Shown: in pieces, positions 42,558 through 51,034 of the stretch
How positions within the stretch are numbered: the stretch's first letter is position 1
Layout of the letters: each line of letters starts with the position of its first letter
NCBI GenBank assembly: GCA_002490635.1
Contig: DKUJ01000006.1
Coordinates: 1-51,056 of the forward strand
Reading direction: 5' to 3'
Source of the DNA: Porphyromonadaceae bacterium UBA7207
Lineage (GTDB): Bacteria > Bacteroidota > Bacteroidia > Bacteroidales > Muribaculaceae
DNA: 51,056 nucleotides
Made by a program: the position numbers and the translations under genes
Notes under the pieces: model-generated
What the model saw: the letters and a program-made list of their open reading frames with translations, nothing else
What the model was told of the DNA's origin: nothing
Database searches by the model: none

Positions 42558-43168
42558 AACGGATATCTACGGCAATAGTCCTCACGATTCTGTTTGCCGC
42601 GGGCACGCATGCGCGAACCGTGGCCGAACTCTTCATAGCCGCTCCTGACGGCATTTTTCCTCTGATGGGTAAAAACACCCGCATGGATATGGTGGACTAC
42701 AGCACCCACAGCCTGCCCACCATGTCCGAAACCGAAACCGGAGGCAAAACCCGCATCGTGGAAATGGACGACCGTCGCCTGCTGGCACAGGCCGGCACCG
42801 CCTCATCGGTGGAAGTGGCCGTGCTTCCTATGCGCTCCGACACCCTGCTGGCGGTAATAGAAACCGTCCTGGTGCCCATGGCCGACAGTTCCATCCGCTT
42901 TTTCAGCACGCGCACATGGCAGGAGCTGCCACAGAAAAACGCCACGGGCATGGCCGATTTCTTCCAGAACGGACGCATCCCCGACAATCCCCCCAGAATG
43001 CTTTTCGCAAAAATATCTTTCGATTCCGAAAGCGGACATTTCGTGTTCACCAACACCACAGCATCCGACTATGTGGAAAGCGATGCTCCGGCATCGTTGC
43101 CGCTCATGAAAACGGCAATCCGGCGCTCCTTCAACGGAAAGAGCTGGAAAACAGTCAGAGAGCAATGA
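42554..43168 (+). CDS. DUF3256 family secreted protein
   Basis: A 204-residue protein with a signal peptide (MKRISTAIVLTILFAAGTHA) matching the Bacteroidales-specific DUF3256 family: LFIAAPDGIFPLMGKNTRMDMVDY near the start, then GGKTRIVEMDDRRLLAQ. No known activity. It overlaps the S41 protease (ATGA) and the xseA start (ATGA), so its dose is tied to both; partnership with the exported protease is plausible but unproven. Confidence 0.82.
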   Translation: MKRISTAIVLTILFAAGTHARTVAELFIAAPDGIFPLMGKNTRMDMVDYSTHSLPTMSETETGGKTRIVEMDDRRLLAQAGTASSVEVAVLPMRSDTLLAVIETVLVPMADSSIRFFSTRTWQELPQKNATGMADFFQNGRIPDNPPRMLFAKISFDSESGHFVFTNTTASDYVESDAPASLPLMKTAIRRSFNGKSWKTVREQ

Positions 43169-44418
43169 TTCGCAACATCGAACCGATTTCTCTGGTAGAG
43201 CTCAACCGGCGCATCGCCGGCGCCCTGGCCGTGGCTCCCGGACTGAACCGGCAATGGATAACCGCCGAGACTTCCGACCTCCGGTGCTCGGCAGGCCACT
43301 GCTATATGGAGCTTGTACAGAAAAACGACACCGGAACTCCATTGGCCAAGGCCAGAGCCGTAATCTGGGCCTCCACATACGCAGGACTCAGGGAACGCTT
43401 TCTAATGGCAACGGGAGTCGCACTGGCTTCCGACATGAAAGTGATGGTGCAGGTGAATGTGAACTACCACCCCGTCTACGGAATGTCGCTGGTAATCAAC
43501 GACATCGACCCCGACTATACTGTCGGCGACCTGGCCAGACGCCGCAATGCCATAATCATGAGGCTGCGCGCCGAAGGCGTGTTCGACCTAAACCGCACCC
43601 TGCCATGGAGTCCCGTACCACAGCGCGTGGCTGTGGTTTCGGCACGCGGAGCCGCCGGCTACGGCGACTTCGTGCGGCATCTGCATGGCAACGCCTACGG
43701 GCTTCGCTTCCACACCGAACTGTTTGAGTCGGCCATGCAGGGCGAGCGGACAGTGCAGGGTATAATCGACGCTCTCGAGAAAATCGCGGCCCGCGAAAAC
43801 GAGTTCGACTGCGTGGCTATAATCCGTGGAGGCGGTGCAGTGAGCGAACTCGCCGCTTTCGACAACTACGATCTCGCCGCCAATGTGGCCCAGTTCCCAC
43901 TGCCTGTGATTGTAGGCATAGGCCACGACCGCGACACAACAGTACTGGACTATGTGGCCGCCAGGCGGGTGAAAACCCCCACGGCAGCAGCCGAGTTTCT
44001 TGTGGCCTCGCTGGCCTCGGCACTTGAACGCGTGGCTTCGCTGGCACGTTCGGTGCAGGCTTCGGTGGTGGAGCTTGTGGGGGCGCGCAAGCAGCAGCTC
44101 GCCTACTACCGCGGGCAGATTCCCGCTCTTGCACGCGCCGCCATAGACCGCCAGCGACAGAAAGTCGGCCTACCCACAGCACGACTGATTGCGGAAAGCG
44201 TGAAAAACGGCATAGCACGCCGGCGGGCAAGGCTCGAGGCAATCGACGAACTTCTCGCCGCACTCGCCCCGGAGGCCACCCTGCGCCGCGGCTACTCTAT
44301 AACCCGAGTAAACGGCCACGCCGTTACCGACAGCGCATTACTTGCCGCAGGAACAACAATAACAACAACTTTCGCAAAAGGCAATCCCGTAACCAGCACA
44401 ATCGATGGAATCATCTGA
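43165..44418 (+). CDS. xseA: Exodeoxyribonuclease VII large subunit
   Basis: A 417-residue ExoVII large subunit that degrades single-stranded DNA. The N-terminal OB-fold (SLVELNRRIAGAL...WITAETSD), the central catalytic region (VAVVSARGAAGYGDF, IRGGGAVSELAAFD, VGIGHDRDTTVLDYVA) and the coiled-coil tail (about 290-390) are all present. Start at 43165 by ATGA overlap with DUF3256. The small subunit gene begins 14 bases before its stop, the usual arrangement. Confidence 0.95.
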   Translation: MIRNIEPISLVELNRRIAGALAVAPGLNRQWITAETSDLRCSAGHCYMELVQKNDTGTPLAKARAVIWASTYAGLRERFLMATGVALASDMKVMVQVNVNYHPVYGMSLVINDIDPDYTVGDLARRRNAIIMRLRAEGVFDLNRTLPWSPVPQRVAVVSARGAAGYGDFVRHLHGNAYGLRFHTELFESAMQGERTVQGIIDALEKIAARENEFDCVAIIRGGGAVSELAAFDNYDLAANVAQFPLPVIVGIGHDRDTTVLDYVAARRVKTPTAAAEFLVASLASALERVASLARSVQASVVELVGARKQQLAYYRGQIPALARAAIDRQRQKVGLPTARLIAESVKNGIARRRARLEAIDELLAALAPEATLRRGYSITRVNGHAVTDSALLAAGTTITTTFAKGNPVTSTIDGII

Positions 44419-44608
44419 ACAGACATACAACCAGGCCATAGAAGAACTCGAGCGCATCCTCTCCCAGTTGCGCAGCGACAACTGCGACGTCGACACACTG
44501 GCCGAGCGCACACGCCGCGCCGCCCAGCTACTCAAGGAGTGCCGCCAGCGGCTGACAGCGACCGAAGAGGAACTCGCCGCCGTTCTGGCCTCTATAGAGG
44601 GGGAATAA
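44405..44608 (+). CDS. xseB: Exodeoxyribonuclease VII small subunit
   Basis: A 67-residue helical hairpin protein that binds the XseA coiled coil. The family pattern YNQAIEELERILSQL with AERTRRAAQLLKECRQRL is clear. It overlaps xseA by 14 bases and ends the six-gene operon, 11 bases before the convergent VanZ-like gene. No terminator was recognised. Confidence 0.93.
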   Translation: MESSEQTYNQAIEELERILSQLRSDNCDVDTLAERTRRAAQLLKECRQRLTATEEELAAVLASIEGE

Positions 44609-44619
44609 TCCTATACATA

Positions 44620-45021
44620 TTACCGTTTGCGCCGACACCGGGCGAGGACTGCCCCTATTGCCGATGGTGCCGTGAATGCCGCCACGGCAATTCCCACGCA
44701 GTCGGCGACCCAGTCCCAGACATCTCCTGCGCGACGGACGGTCAGGAATGCCTGCACCAGCTCATCGGCAGCACCTGCGACCGCGCATCCAAGGCATACT
44801 GCCACAACAGTCCCTTTGGCAAGCACCTTCCCGGAACGACGGATGTCGAACATTACGGCTCCGGCAAGGCCGCCGAACATTATGGCATGTATCAGCTTGT
44901 CGATATGCGGAATCACGGGCATGTCGTCGGGTACAGGAGGATTCTCGGCAATCGTGGCATAAGCTATCACCGCCACAACAATCATCGAAGGCCAGAAACG
45001 GCTGAGAAAGCGGAAAATCAC
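44620..45021 (-). CDS. VanZ-like membrane protein
   Basis: A 133-residue protein with about four membrane helices and the VanZ-like pattern (DKLIHAIMFGGLAG, later GAADELVQAF and DVWDWVADCVG). VanZ of enterococci lowers teicoplanin sensitivity; most family members have no known role. I choose the GTG at 45021, which overlaps the stop of the M23-like gene (GTGA), in keeping with four-base overlaps elsewhere in the window; an ATG at 44985 is the alternative. It is the second gene of a two-gene minus-strand unit. Confidence 0.75.
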   Translation of the reverse strand: MIFRFLSRFWPSMIVVAVIAYATIAENPPVPDDMPVIPHIDKLIHAIMFGGLAGAVMFDIRRSGKVLAKGTVVAVCLGCAVAGAADELVQAFLTVRRAGDVWDWVADCVGIAVAAFTAPSAIGAVLARCRRKR

Positions 45022-45818
45022 AACACTATATATTCTCTGGGGTCGAGCGCCGAACCGTTGTGCCACAGTTCGAACACCATCGGCCTCCGCGCCGACGTAT
45101 GGGCGATGCGCTGTCCGGCCTCGATGCGTTGGCCGGGTTCGACAAACACCTGCCCAAGACCGCTGTAGATACTGAGAAAATCGTTAGGGTGCTGCACCAC
45201 AATGGAGGAACCTCCGCCGGCGAGGTGGAAAACCCCCGTAATTGTGCCGCGGTAGACTGCTGTTACAGCAGCCGCACGCCCCGGATTCATTCTTATCCCG
45301 CCGGGAACGGCGACTACCGTAGCGCCACCGCTCAAAGGCGAGCCGAACACCATGCCCTCGGCTGCTATAGGCGCCAGCACCGACAGATTGAATCGCTCCT
45401 CGTCGCTGTAGCGGCGCACAAAATCGCGCTCTGCCTCGCCGGCGGCCAGCAGCGAGTCGGCGTCGGAAGGCAGCTCGATTGCGGCCATGCCGTCGGAATA
45501 TGCAAGAGTGTCTGTGTCGTCGCCACGCATTATTGTGGCGATATTGTCGATATAAGCCCTGTGTATCCGCACCTTGTTCTCAAGAGAATCCACCCTGAGT
45601 GCCGTCTCGATATAGCGCGAACGCAGGTCGCCGTGGAGAGCCCCAGGCATGAGTTGCCGCAGGGGCGTATAGGCAAGCAGCACGAAAATGAGAGCCGCCA
45701 CAGCCGCTATGCATGCCCCGGCGGCCAGGAACACACGCGGCCTGCTCATACGCAGGCTCCACACACGGTTGAATGTGTTCTCGGCAATGAAATCAAGACG
45801 ATAGTGACGGCGGCTCAT
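45018..45818 (-). CDS. M23/LytM-fold protein lacking catalytic residues
   Basis: A 266-residue inner-membrane protein: cytoplasmic N-terminus, helix at about 28-50, a coiled-coil-like periplasmic stretch, then a C-terminal LytM/M23 fold (GATVVAVPGGIRM..., YRGTITGVF, VVQHPNDFLSIYSGL, PGQRIEAGQRIAH). The zinc ligands HxxxD and HxH are missing: YAHL is YSGL and HLHFE is MVFELW. It therefore resembles EnvC/NlpD-type activators of amidases rather than an active peptidase. The ATG at 45818 is 8 bases after the -7 element, another possible leaderless start. Confidence 0.85.
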   Translation of the reverse strand: MSRRHYRLDFIAENTFNRVWSLRMSRPRVFLAAGACIAAVAALIFVLLAYTPLRQLMPGALHGDLRSRYIETALRVDSLENKVRIHRAYIDNIATIMRGDDTDTLAYSDGMAAIELPSDADSLLAAGEAERDFVRRYSDEERFNLSVLAPIAAEGMVFGSPLSGGATVVAVPGGIRMNPGRAAAVTAVYRGTITGVFHLAGGGSSIVVQHPNDFLSIYSGLGQVFVEPGQRIEAGQRIAHTSARRPMVFELWHNGSALDPREYIVL

Positions 45819-45825
45819 AGTAATG

Positions 45826-45834
45826 GCAAAATTA
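45826..45834 (-). promoter_or_regulatory. Promoter -7 element of the M23-like/VanZ unit
   Basis: TAATTTTGC on the minus strand, 8 bases before the ATG at 45818. A near-match to TTTG lies at about the -33 distance. Confidence 0.6.
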
Positions 45835-45971
45835 GCAAAAAACGGGATTCCGGACAACTTCTTTTCCCAAGGCTTTGTTAGATAGACGCAGCCTTGCGTT
45901 CCGGTGCTTGAAATACCCATCATAGGGATTCCCCGGAATCCGATGTTTCACTTTTTCTCGTTATAACCCTT

Positions 45972-47675
45972 ATGGATTGGATTTTAGAAACTTTCCGGAA
46001 CAACCCGTCCATCCCCATTTTTCTCACTGTCGGCCTGGGCTTCCTGATTGGGAAACTCAAGTACAAGACATTCTCGCTGGGCACTGTCACATCGGTGCTG
46101 CTGGTTGGTGTGCTTGTCGGCCAGATGGATATCCCCATTCCCGGGCCCATCAAATCCGTTTTCTTCCTCATGTTCCTGTTCGCCATCGGCTACAGTGTGG
46201 GGCCTCAGTTCTTCCGTGCCTTGCGCGGCTCAGGCATCCGCCAGGTAATATTCGCCGCGGTGATGTGCGTGCTATGCTTCGCCGTAACCGCGGGCGTGGC
46301 GTTGCTCTTCGGCTACAATCCCGGTGAGGCTGCCGGACTTTTCGCCGGCGCGCAGACCATGTCGGCGGTAATCGGCGTCGGCGACGACACCATACGCACA
46401 CTCGCCGCCTCGGCTGCCGACAAACAGAACTGGCTCGACATCGTGCCGGTGAGCTATGCCGTTACCTACATTTTCGGCACCATAGGCTCGGCATATATTC
46501 TGGCCTACATAGGCCCCGCCATGCTCGGAGGCATAAAGAAAGTGCGACAGCAGACCCAGGAGCTGGAAAAGAGCATGAACCAGAGTCCACTGACATCCGA
46601 CCCTGCATACATCAACGCTCTGCGCCCGGTTGTTTTCCGCGCCTATAAGGCCGAAGGCGACTTCTTCGACCAACCCCGCACCATAAGAGAAATCGAGGAA
46701 CACATAGCCGGCCTCGGGCGACGCGTGTTCGTGGAAAGGGCGAGAGTGGCCGGCAATATCATCGACGAACCGGGCCAGGATGTCAGAATCGCCAGAGACG
46801 ACGAAGTCGTGCTCAGCGGACGCCGCGAGTACGTAATCCGGGACGAAAGCTGGATCGGCGCCGAAATTGCCGACGCGGAACTGCTCGAATTCCCCGTGGA
46901 ACAGATTCCCGTGATGGTGGCCACCAAAGGCTGCGACAACATCACCGTCGACGAACTCCGTGCCAGACCATTTATGCGCGGCGTGGCCATCAGCAGAATA
47001 TCGGCGGCAGGACAATCCTTGCCCGTACTGGCAAAAACCAGGCTTATGAGAGGCGACCTTGTCACAATCACCGGACTGAAAAAGGAAGTGGACGCCGCCG
47101 CTAAGGAAATAGGCTACGCCGACCGCCCTACCAATGCCACCGACATTGTGTTCCTGTGTCTGGGCATTTTCATCGGCGCTCTAATAGGCGCCATAACAAT
47201 CCATCTGGGAGGCATCCCGGTGAGCCTGTCCACCTCCGGTGGCGCACTCATCGCAGGCCTTGTGCTGGGCTGGCTGCGGGGAAAGCACCCGACTTTCGGC
47301 CGCATCCCCGATTCCTCGGTATGGCTGCTCAACAACCTTGGCCTGAACATGTTCATAGCCGTAATAGGCATAACGGCAGCTCCAACCTTCATCTCCGGCA
47401 TAAAGGAGGTGGGCTTCATGCTCTTCTTCGCCGGCGTGCTCTCCACCACATTGCCCCTTGTCATAGGCGTGTGGATGGGCAACAGGATATTCAAATTCCA
47501 TCCTGCCATCAACCTGGGATGCTGTGCCGGGGCACGCACCACCACAGCCTCCCTCGGCGCGATACAGGATGCCATCAACTCCGACGTGCCGGCCCTGGGC
47601 TACACCATAACCTACGCCATAGGCAACACCATGCTGATTCTCATGGGTGTGGCAATAACTCTGGTATGCTCGTGA
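45972..47675 (+). CDS. aspT: Aspartate:alanine antiporter
   Basis: A 567-residue inner-membrane exchanger of the AspT/YidE/YbjL duplication family: N-terminal helices (about 15-190), a cytoplasmic RCK_C-type region (about 215-380) and C-terminal helices with the GCCAGARTTTASLGAIQDA motif typical of AspT. The next gene is aspartate 4-decarboxylase, 39 bases downstream, which makes the aspartate-in/alanine-out assignment firm by context. The electrogenic exchange plus decarboxylation generates a proton-motive force in other bacteria. I found no standard promoter in the 150-base gap to the divergent M23-like gene. Confidence 0.9.
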   Translation: MDWILETFRNNPSIPIFLTVGLGFLIGKLKYKTFSLGTVTSVLLVGVLVGQMDIPIPGPIKSVFFLMFLFAIGYSVGPQFFRALRGSGIRQVIFAAVMCVLCFAVTAGVALLFGYNPGEAAGLFAGAQTMSAVIGVGDDTIRTLAASAADKQNWLDIVPVSYAVTYIFGTIGSAYILAYIGPAMLGGIKKVRQQTQELEKSMNQSPLTSDPAYINALRPVVFRAYKAEGDFFDQPRTIREIEEHIAGLGRRVFVERARVAGNIIDEPGQDVRIARDDEVVLSGRREYVIRDESWIGAEIADAELLEFPVEQIPVMVATKGCDNITVDELRARPFMRGVAISRISAAGQSLPVLAKTRLMRGDLVTITGLKKEVDAAAKEIGYADRPTNATDIVFLCLGIFIGALIGAITIHLGGIPVSLSTSGGALIAGLVLGWLRGKHPTFGRIPDSSVWLLNNLGLNMFIAVIGITAAPTFISGIKEVGFMLFFAGVLSTTLPLVIGVWMGNRIFKFHPAINLGCCAGARTTTASLGAIQDAINSDVPALGYTITYAIGNTMLILMGVAITLVCS

Positions 47676-47714
47676 CTGTGGCATCCATAACAACAAGAAA
47701 CAACTTCACTCATA

Positions 47715-49361
47715 ATGGAAACTCCTAAGAATTCGCTGAGCCGCGAATACGAAAAACGGCTCGAACAGCTTAGCCCCTTCGAGATAAAGAACGAGCTGAT
47801 AGCCATGGCCGAAGAAAACGCCAGAACATCGTCGGCCACATTTCTCAACGCCGGACGCGGCAACCCCAACTGGATAGAATCCGATGCTCGCGAAGCATTC
47901 TTCCTGCTCGGCTCTTTCGGCATCGATGAGTGCAAAAGGGTGCGCCACGAAGAACCCGGCATCGCAGGAATCCCCTCCAGGACAGGCTGCGCCGAGCGGT
48001 TCGCCGAATTCCTCACCGCCAATGCCGACCGTCCCGGAGCGGTATTCCTCCGCAAAGCCTGGGACTACATGGTGAAAAAACTCGGCGCCGACCCCGACGG
48101 ACTCGCCTATGAATGGGCCGAAGGCGTAATCGGCGACCAGTACCCCACTCCACCACGCATCCTCAAATACACCGAAATGGCCATACGCCCCTATCTGGCG
48201 CAGGAACTCGGCAACCTCGCCCCAGGTGGCGGCAAGGAGCTCGATCTCTTCGCCGTGGAAGGTGGCACCGCCGGCATGTGCTATGTGTTCGACAGCATCC
48301 AGGCAAACCATCTGGTGAACAGAGGCGACAGAATAGCCCTTATGGCGCCGCTGTTCACACCATACATCGAGATTCCGAAGCTCGACCGCTTCAGCTTCGA
48401 TGTCATCAATGTGAGCGCCAACAAGGTGGATGAAAACGGCTACCACTACTGGCAGTATCCCGACAGCGAGCTCGACAAGCTACGCGACCCGGCGGTGAAA
48501 CTCGTATGCCTGATCAATCCCTCCAACCCGCCGTCGTACCGGCTGTCCGACCACGACATCGACCGGCTGGTAGACATAGTCCGCAACGACAACCCCAATC
48601 TTCTCATCATCTCCGACGATGTCTACGGCACGTTCGCCAAGGACTACAGAAGCCTGCTATATGTGCTACCGCAGAACACCCTGAGCGTCTATTCCTTCTC
48701 CAAGTACTTCGGCGCCACGGGATGGCGCCTCTCGGTGGTGGCAGCAGCAAAAGACAACATCTTCGACGCCATGATTGCCAGACTCAGCCCCGGGCTAAAG
48801 GCCGACCTCGACAAACGATACTCGTCGCTGACCCTCGACGTGCAATCGCTGAAATTCATCGACCGCATGGTAGCCGACAGCCGCGACGTAGCCCTTAACC
48901 ACACCGCCGGACTATCATTGCCACAGCAGACGCAGATGAGCCTCTTCGCCCTCAAATGCCTGATGGATACCGACAACGTGTACAAAGGCAAAATGCAGGC
49001 CATGATTGCGAAGCGCCTCAAGGCACTGTGGGACAACACCGGCTTCGAACTTCCCTTCGACCCCACCCGCGTGGGATATTACAGCGAGATAGATTTCATG
49101 GTGTGGGCAAAGAAAATATACGGCGCCGACTTCGCCACCTGGCTTGCAGGCGCACACAATCCTCTGGACGTTACCCTGCGGCTGGCAAGGGAAACCGCCG
49201 TGGTGGTGCTCAACGGCTCGGGCTTCAACGGACCGGAATGGAGCATCCGCATATCGGAGGCCAATCTCGGAAGCAATGAATATGTTGTGATCGGCAAGAA
49301 AATCCGCCAGATTCTCGACGGCTATTACGCCGAATACAAACAGAACACAGCCGGAAAATAA
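47715..49361 (+). CDS. aspD: Aspartate 4-decarboxylase
   Basis: A 548-residue PLP enzyme (bifunctional aspartate aminotransferase/beta-decarboxylase) that converts aspartate to alanine and CO2, consuming a proton. The PLP lysine sits in YSFSKYFGATGWRL, with NPSNPPSYR and SDDVYGTF as supporting fold-type I features. Length about 540 residues is typical for the group and longer than ordinary aminotransferases. With AspT it forms the known decarboxylation cycle that supports energy conservation and acid tolerance. It ends at a hairpin (49379-49419). Confidence 0.94.
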   Translation: METPKNSLSREYEKRLEQLSPFEIKNELIAMAEENARTSSATFLNAGRGNPNWIESDAREAFFLLGSFGIDECKRVRHEEPGIAGIPSRTGCAERFAEFLTANADRPGAVFLRKAWDYMVKKLGADPDGLAYEWAEGVIGDQYPTPPRILKYTEMAIRPYLAQELGNLAPGGGKELDLFAVEGGTAGMCYVFDSIQANHLVNRGDRIALMAPLFTPYIEIPKLDRFSFDVINVSANKVDENGYHYWQYPDSELDKLRDPAVKLVCLINPSNPPSYRLSDHDIDRLVDIVRNDNPNLLIISDDVYGTFAKDYRSLLYVLPQNTLSVYSFSKYFGATGWRLSVVAAAKDNIFDAMIARLSPGLKADLDKRYSSLTLDVQSLKFIDRMVADSRDVALNHTAGLSLPQQTQMSLFALKCLMDTDNVYKGKMQAMIAKRLKALWDNTGFELPFDPTRVGYYSEIDFMVWAKKIYGADFATWLAGAHNPLDVTLRLARETAVVVLNGSGFNGPEWSIRISEANLGSNEYVVIGKKIRQILDGYYAEYKQNTAGK

Positions 49362-49378
49362 CACCGGCGGAACGTAAG

Positions 49379-49419
49379 CTCTCAGCGTCGGGGCCATGAC
49401 CGTGTCCCGACGCGGAGAG
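49379..49419 (+). terminator. Hairpin after aspD, no T run
   Basis: A 13-bp stem with one mismatch (49379-49392 with 49406-49419). The descending strand GAGAGTG (49415-49421) can alternatively pair with CACTCTC (49431-49437). No T run follows, so it may need Rho or may only protect the 3' end. Confidence 0.55.
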
Positions 49420-49480
49420 TGTCTAAATTCCACTCTCGGAAAGCTTTCGATACCCTTTACTACAATTCCGCCACAATTAT

Positions 49481-49512
49481 TTTGGCGGCTTGTGGCTTTT
49501 TTGTAACTTTGC
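49481..49512 (+). promoter_or_regulatory. Promoter of the M28-sufE unit
   Basis: TTTG at 49481-49484, exactly 19 bases, then TAACTTTGC at 49504-49512: full consensus. The ATG at 49540 gives a leader of about 20 bases. Confidence 0.85.
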
Positions 49513-49539
49513 CGCTACAGAACTGAAACAATTATTGCA

Positions 49540-50535
49540 ATGAGAGTATGTCGAACAACTGTTATCGCCGCCATGTTAGCTGTACTGGCCGCATGCTCGC
49601 CTGGTTCGGCCAATGACTCCCGCCAAGGCGTATCGCGCTCAGTTCCCATGGGTGAGTTCAGCGCCGACAGCGCCTACTCCTATGTAGCCCGGCAGGTTGC
49701 GTTCGGCCCCCGTGTGCCCGGAACCGCCTCCCACGACTCCTGTGCAACATGGATAGAAACCAGAATGCGTGCATGGGCCGACAGCGTGATTGTGCAGAAA
49801 GGCACTGTCGCTGCTTTCGACGGAACCGTTCTGCCTATAACCAACATAATCGCCGGTTTCAATCTTCCGCAGACCAAAAGGATACTGCTGGTAGCCCATT
49901 ACGACACACGCCCCTGGGCCGACCGCGAATCCGATCCTGAACTGCACAACACTCCTATACCCGGAGCCAACGACGGTGGCAGCGGCACCGCAGTGCTGAT
50001 GGAGATAGCCCGCAACCTCGCCCGTAAAGCGCCTACCGTGGGCGTCGACATTCTTTTTGTGGATGCCGAAGACTATGGACCCGGCGAAACATCGATATCG
50101 GATACCGGATTCGACGGCTGGTGTCTTGGAAGCCGCTACTGGACACAGAACATGATTCCGTACGGAAACCACAACCTGCCTGCATACGGAATACTTCTGG
50201 ATATGGTCGGCGGACGCGATGCCGTGTTCCACTACGAATACTTCTCGCAGCGCGACGCTGTCACCCCCACGGTGAAAGTGTGGAGCGAAGCCATGCAGCT
50301 CGGCTACGAGAACATCTTCTGCAGGCAAGTGGGAGGTGCGGTCAACGACGACCATCTTGTAATCACCGCCGCCGGAATTCCCACGACCGACATCATCGAA
50401 AGCAACAGCAAATCAACAGGCTCGTTTCCCGACACATGGCACACCCTCGACGACAATCTCGAAAACATCGACCCGGATGTACTCGACGCCGTTGGAAAAA
50501 CCGTTCTCAATGTAGTATATAAAGAACGCCCATGA
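49540..50535 (+). CDS. M28-family lipoprotein, glutaminyl cyclase-like
   Basis: A 331-residue zinc-dependent M28-fold protein. Signal peptide with lipobox VLAAC makes Cys19 the lipid site. Metal-binding motifs are HYDTRP, GANDGGSG, FVDAEDYG and WHTLDDN. The overall pattern (VAFGPRVPGTASHDSC, then FDAEDYG-type) fits Bacteroidales glutaminyl-peptide cyclotransferases, which cyclise N-terminal Gln of exported proteins; aminopeptidase activity is the alternative. Such enzymes act in the periplasm or at its membranes. The stop overlaps the sufE start by four bases. Confidence 0.85.
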   Translation: MRVCRTTVIAAMLAVLAACSPGSANDSRQGVSRSVPMGEFSADSAYSYVARQVAFGPRVPGTASHDSCATWIETRMRAWADSVIVQKGTVAAFDGTVLPITNIIAGFNLPQTKRILLVAHYDTRPWADRESDPELHNTPIPGANDGGSGTAVLMEIARNLARKAPTVGVDILFVDAEDYGPGETSISDTGFDGWCLGSRYWTQNMIPYGNHNLPAYGILLDMVGGRDAVFHYEYFSQRDAVTPTVKVWSEAMQLGYENIFCRQVGGAVNDDHLVITAAGIPTTDIIESNSKSTGSFPDTWHTLDDNLENIDPDVLDAVGKTVLNVVYKERP

Positions 50536-50945
50536 CAATAGAAGAAGCACAACAGAACCTCGTCGAACAGTTCGACGGACTCGACGACTGGATGGACCGA
50601 TATGCCGTAATCATCGACATGGGAAACACCCACAGCCCGATCGATGAAAAACTCAAAACCCCCGACAGACTCATCGAAGGATGCCAGAGCCGCGTATGGC
50701 TCGATGCCACAAAAGACTCCGAAGGACACATAAAATTCACCGCCGATTCCGACGCCCTGATTGTGAAAGGAATCATCGCCATGCTCGTCGATGTACTTTC
50801 CGGCCATACTCCTGAGGAAATTCTCACCGCCGACCTCCACTTCATCCACGACATAGGTCTGGACGAGCACCTTTCGCCTACACGCAGCAACGGACTGCTG
50901 GCAATGCTGCGCCGGATAAAGGCATACGCCGCGGCGCTGGCATAA
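50532..50945 (+). CDS. sufE: SufE family sulfur-acceptor protein
   Basis: A 137-residue SufE that takes sulfur from a cysteine desulfurase (SufS) and passes it to iron-sulfur cluster assembly. The acceptor Cys51 lies in the conserved LIEGCQSRVWL. Full length. ATGA overlap with the preceding lipoprotein gene couples translation of two products with no obvious common role. The Suf scaffold genes are not in this window. Confidence 0.92.
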   Translation: MTIEEAQQNLVEQFDGLDDWMDRYAVIIDMGNTHSPIDEKLKTPDRLIEGCQSRVWLDATKDSEGHIKFTADSDALIVKGIIAMLVDVLSGHTPEEILTADLHFIHDIGLDEHLSPTRSNGLLAMLRRIKAYAAALA

Positions 50946-50995
50946 ACATGCATAAGCACCCACGCACAACACTGCTCAACATACACACGATATCG

Positions 50996-51023
50996 CAAAA
51001 TCCGCTACATATTGCGGATTTTG
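50996..51023. terminator. Hairpin after sufE
   Basis: A 10-bp stem (50996-51005 with 51014-51023) with an 8-base loop; the closing arm ends in GATTTTG and the minus strand also carries a T run in its arm. It is 50 bases past sufE and directly upstream of the next promoter. Confidence 0.6.
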
Positions 51024-51025
51024 TG

Positions 51026-51034
51026 TAAATTTGC
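51026..51034 (+). promoter_or_regulatory. Promoter -7 element of a gene beyond the window
   Basis: TAAATTTGC at the right edge. The gene it serves lies outside the window. Confidence 0.55.

Noticed and set aside
45018..45818. Active M23 endopeptidase
   Set aside because: The zinc-binding residues of both motifs are missing.
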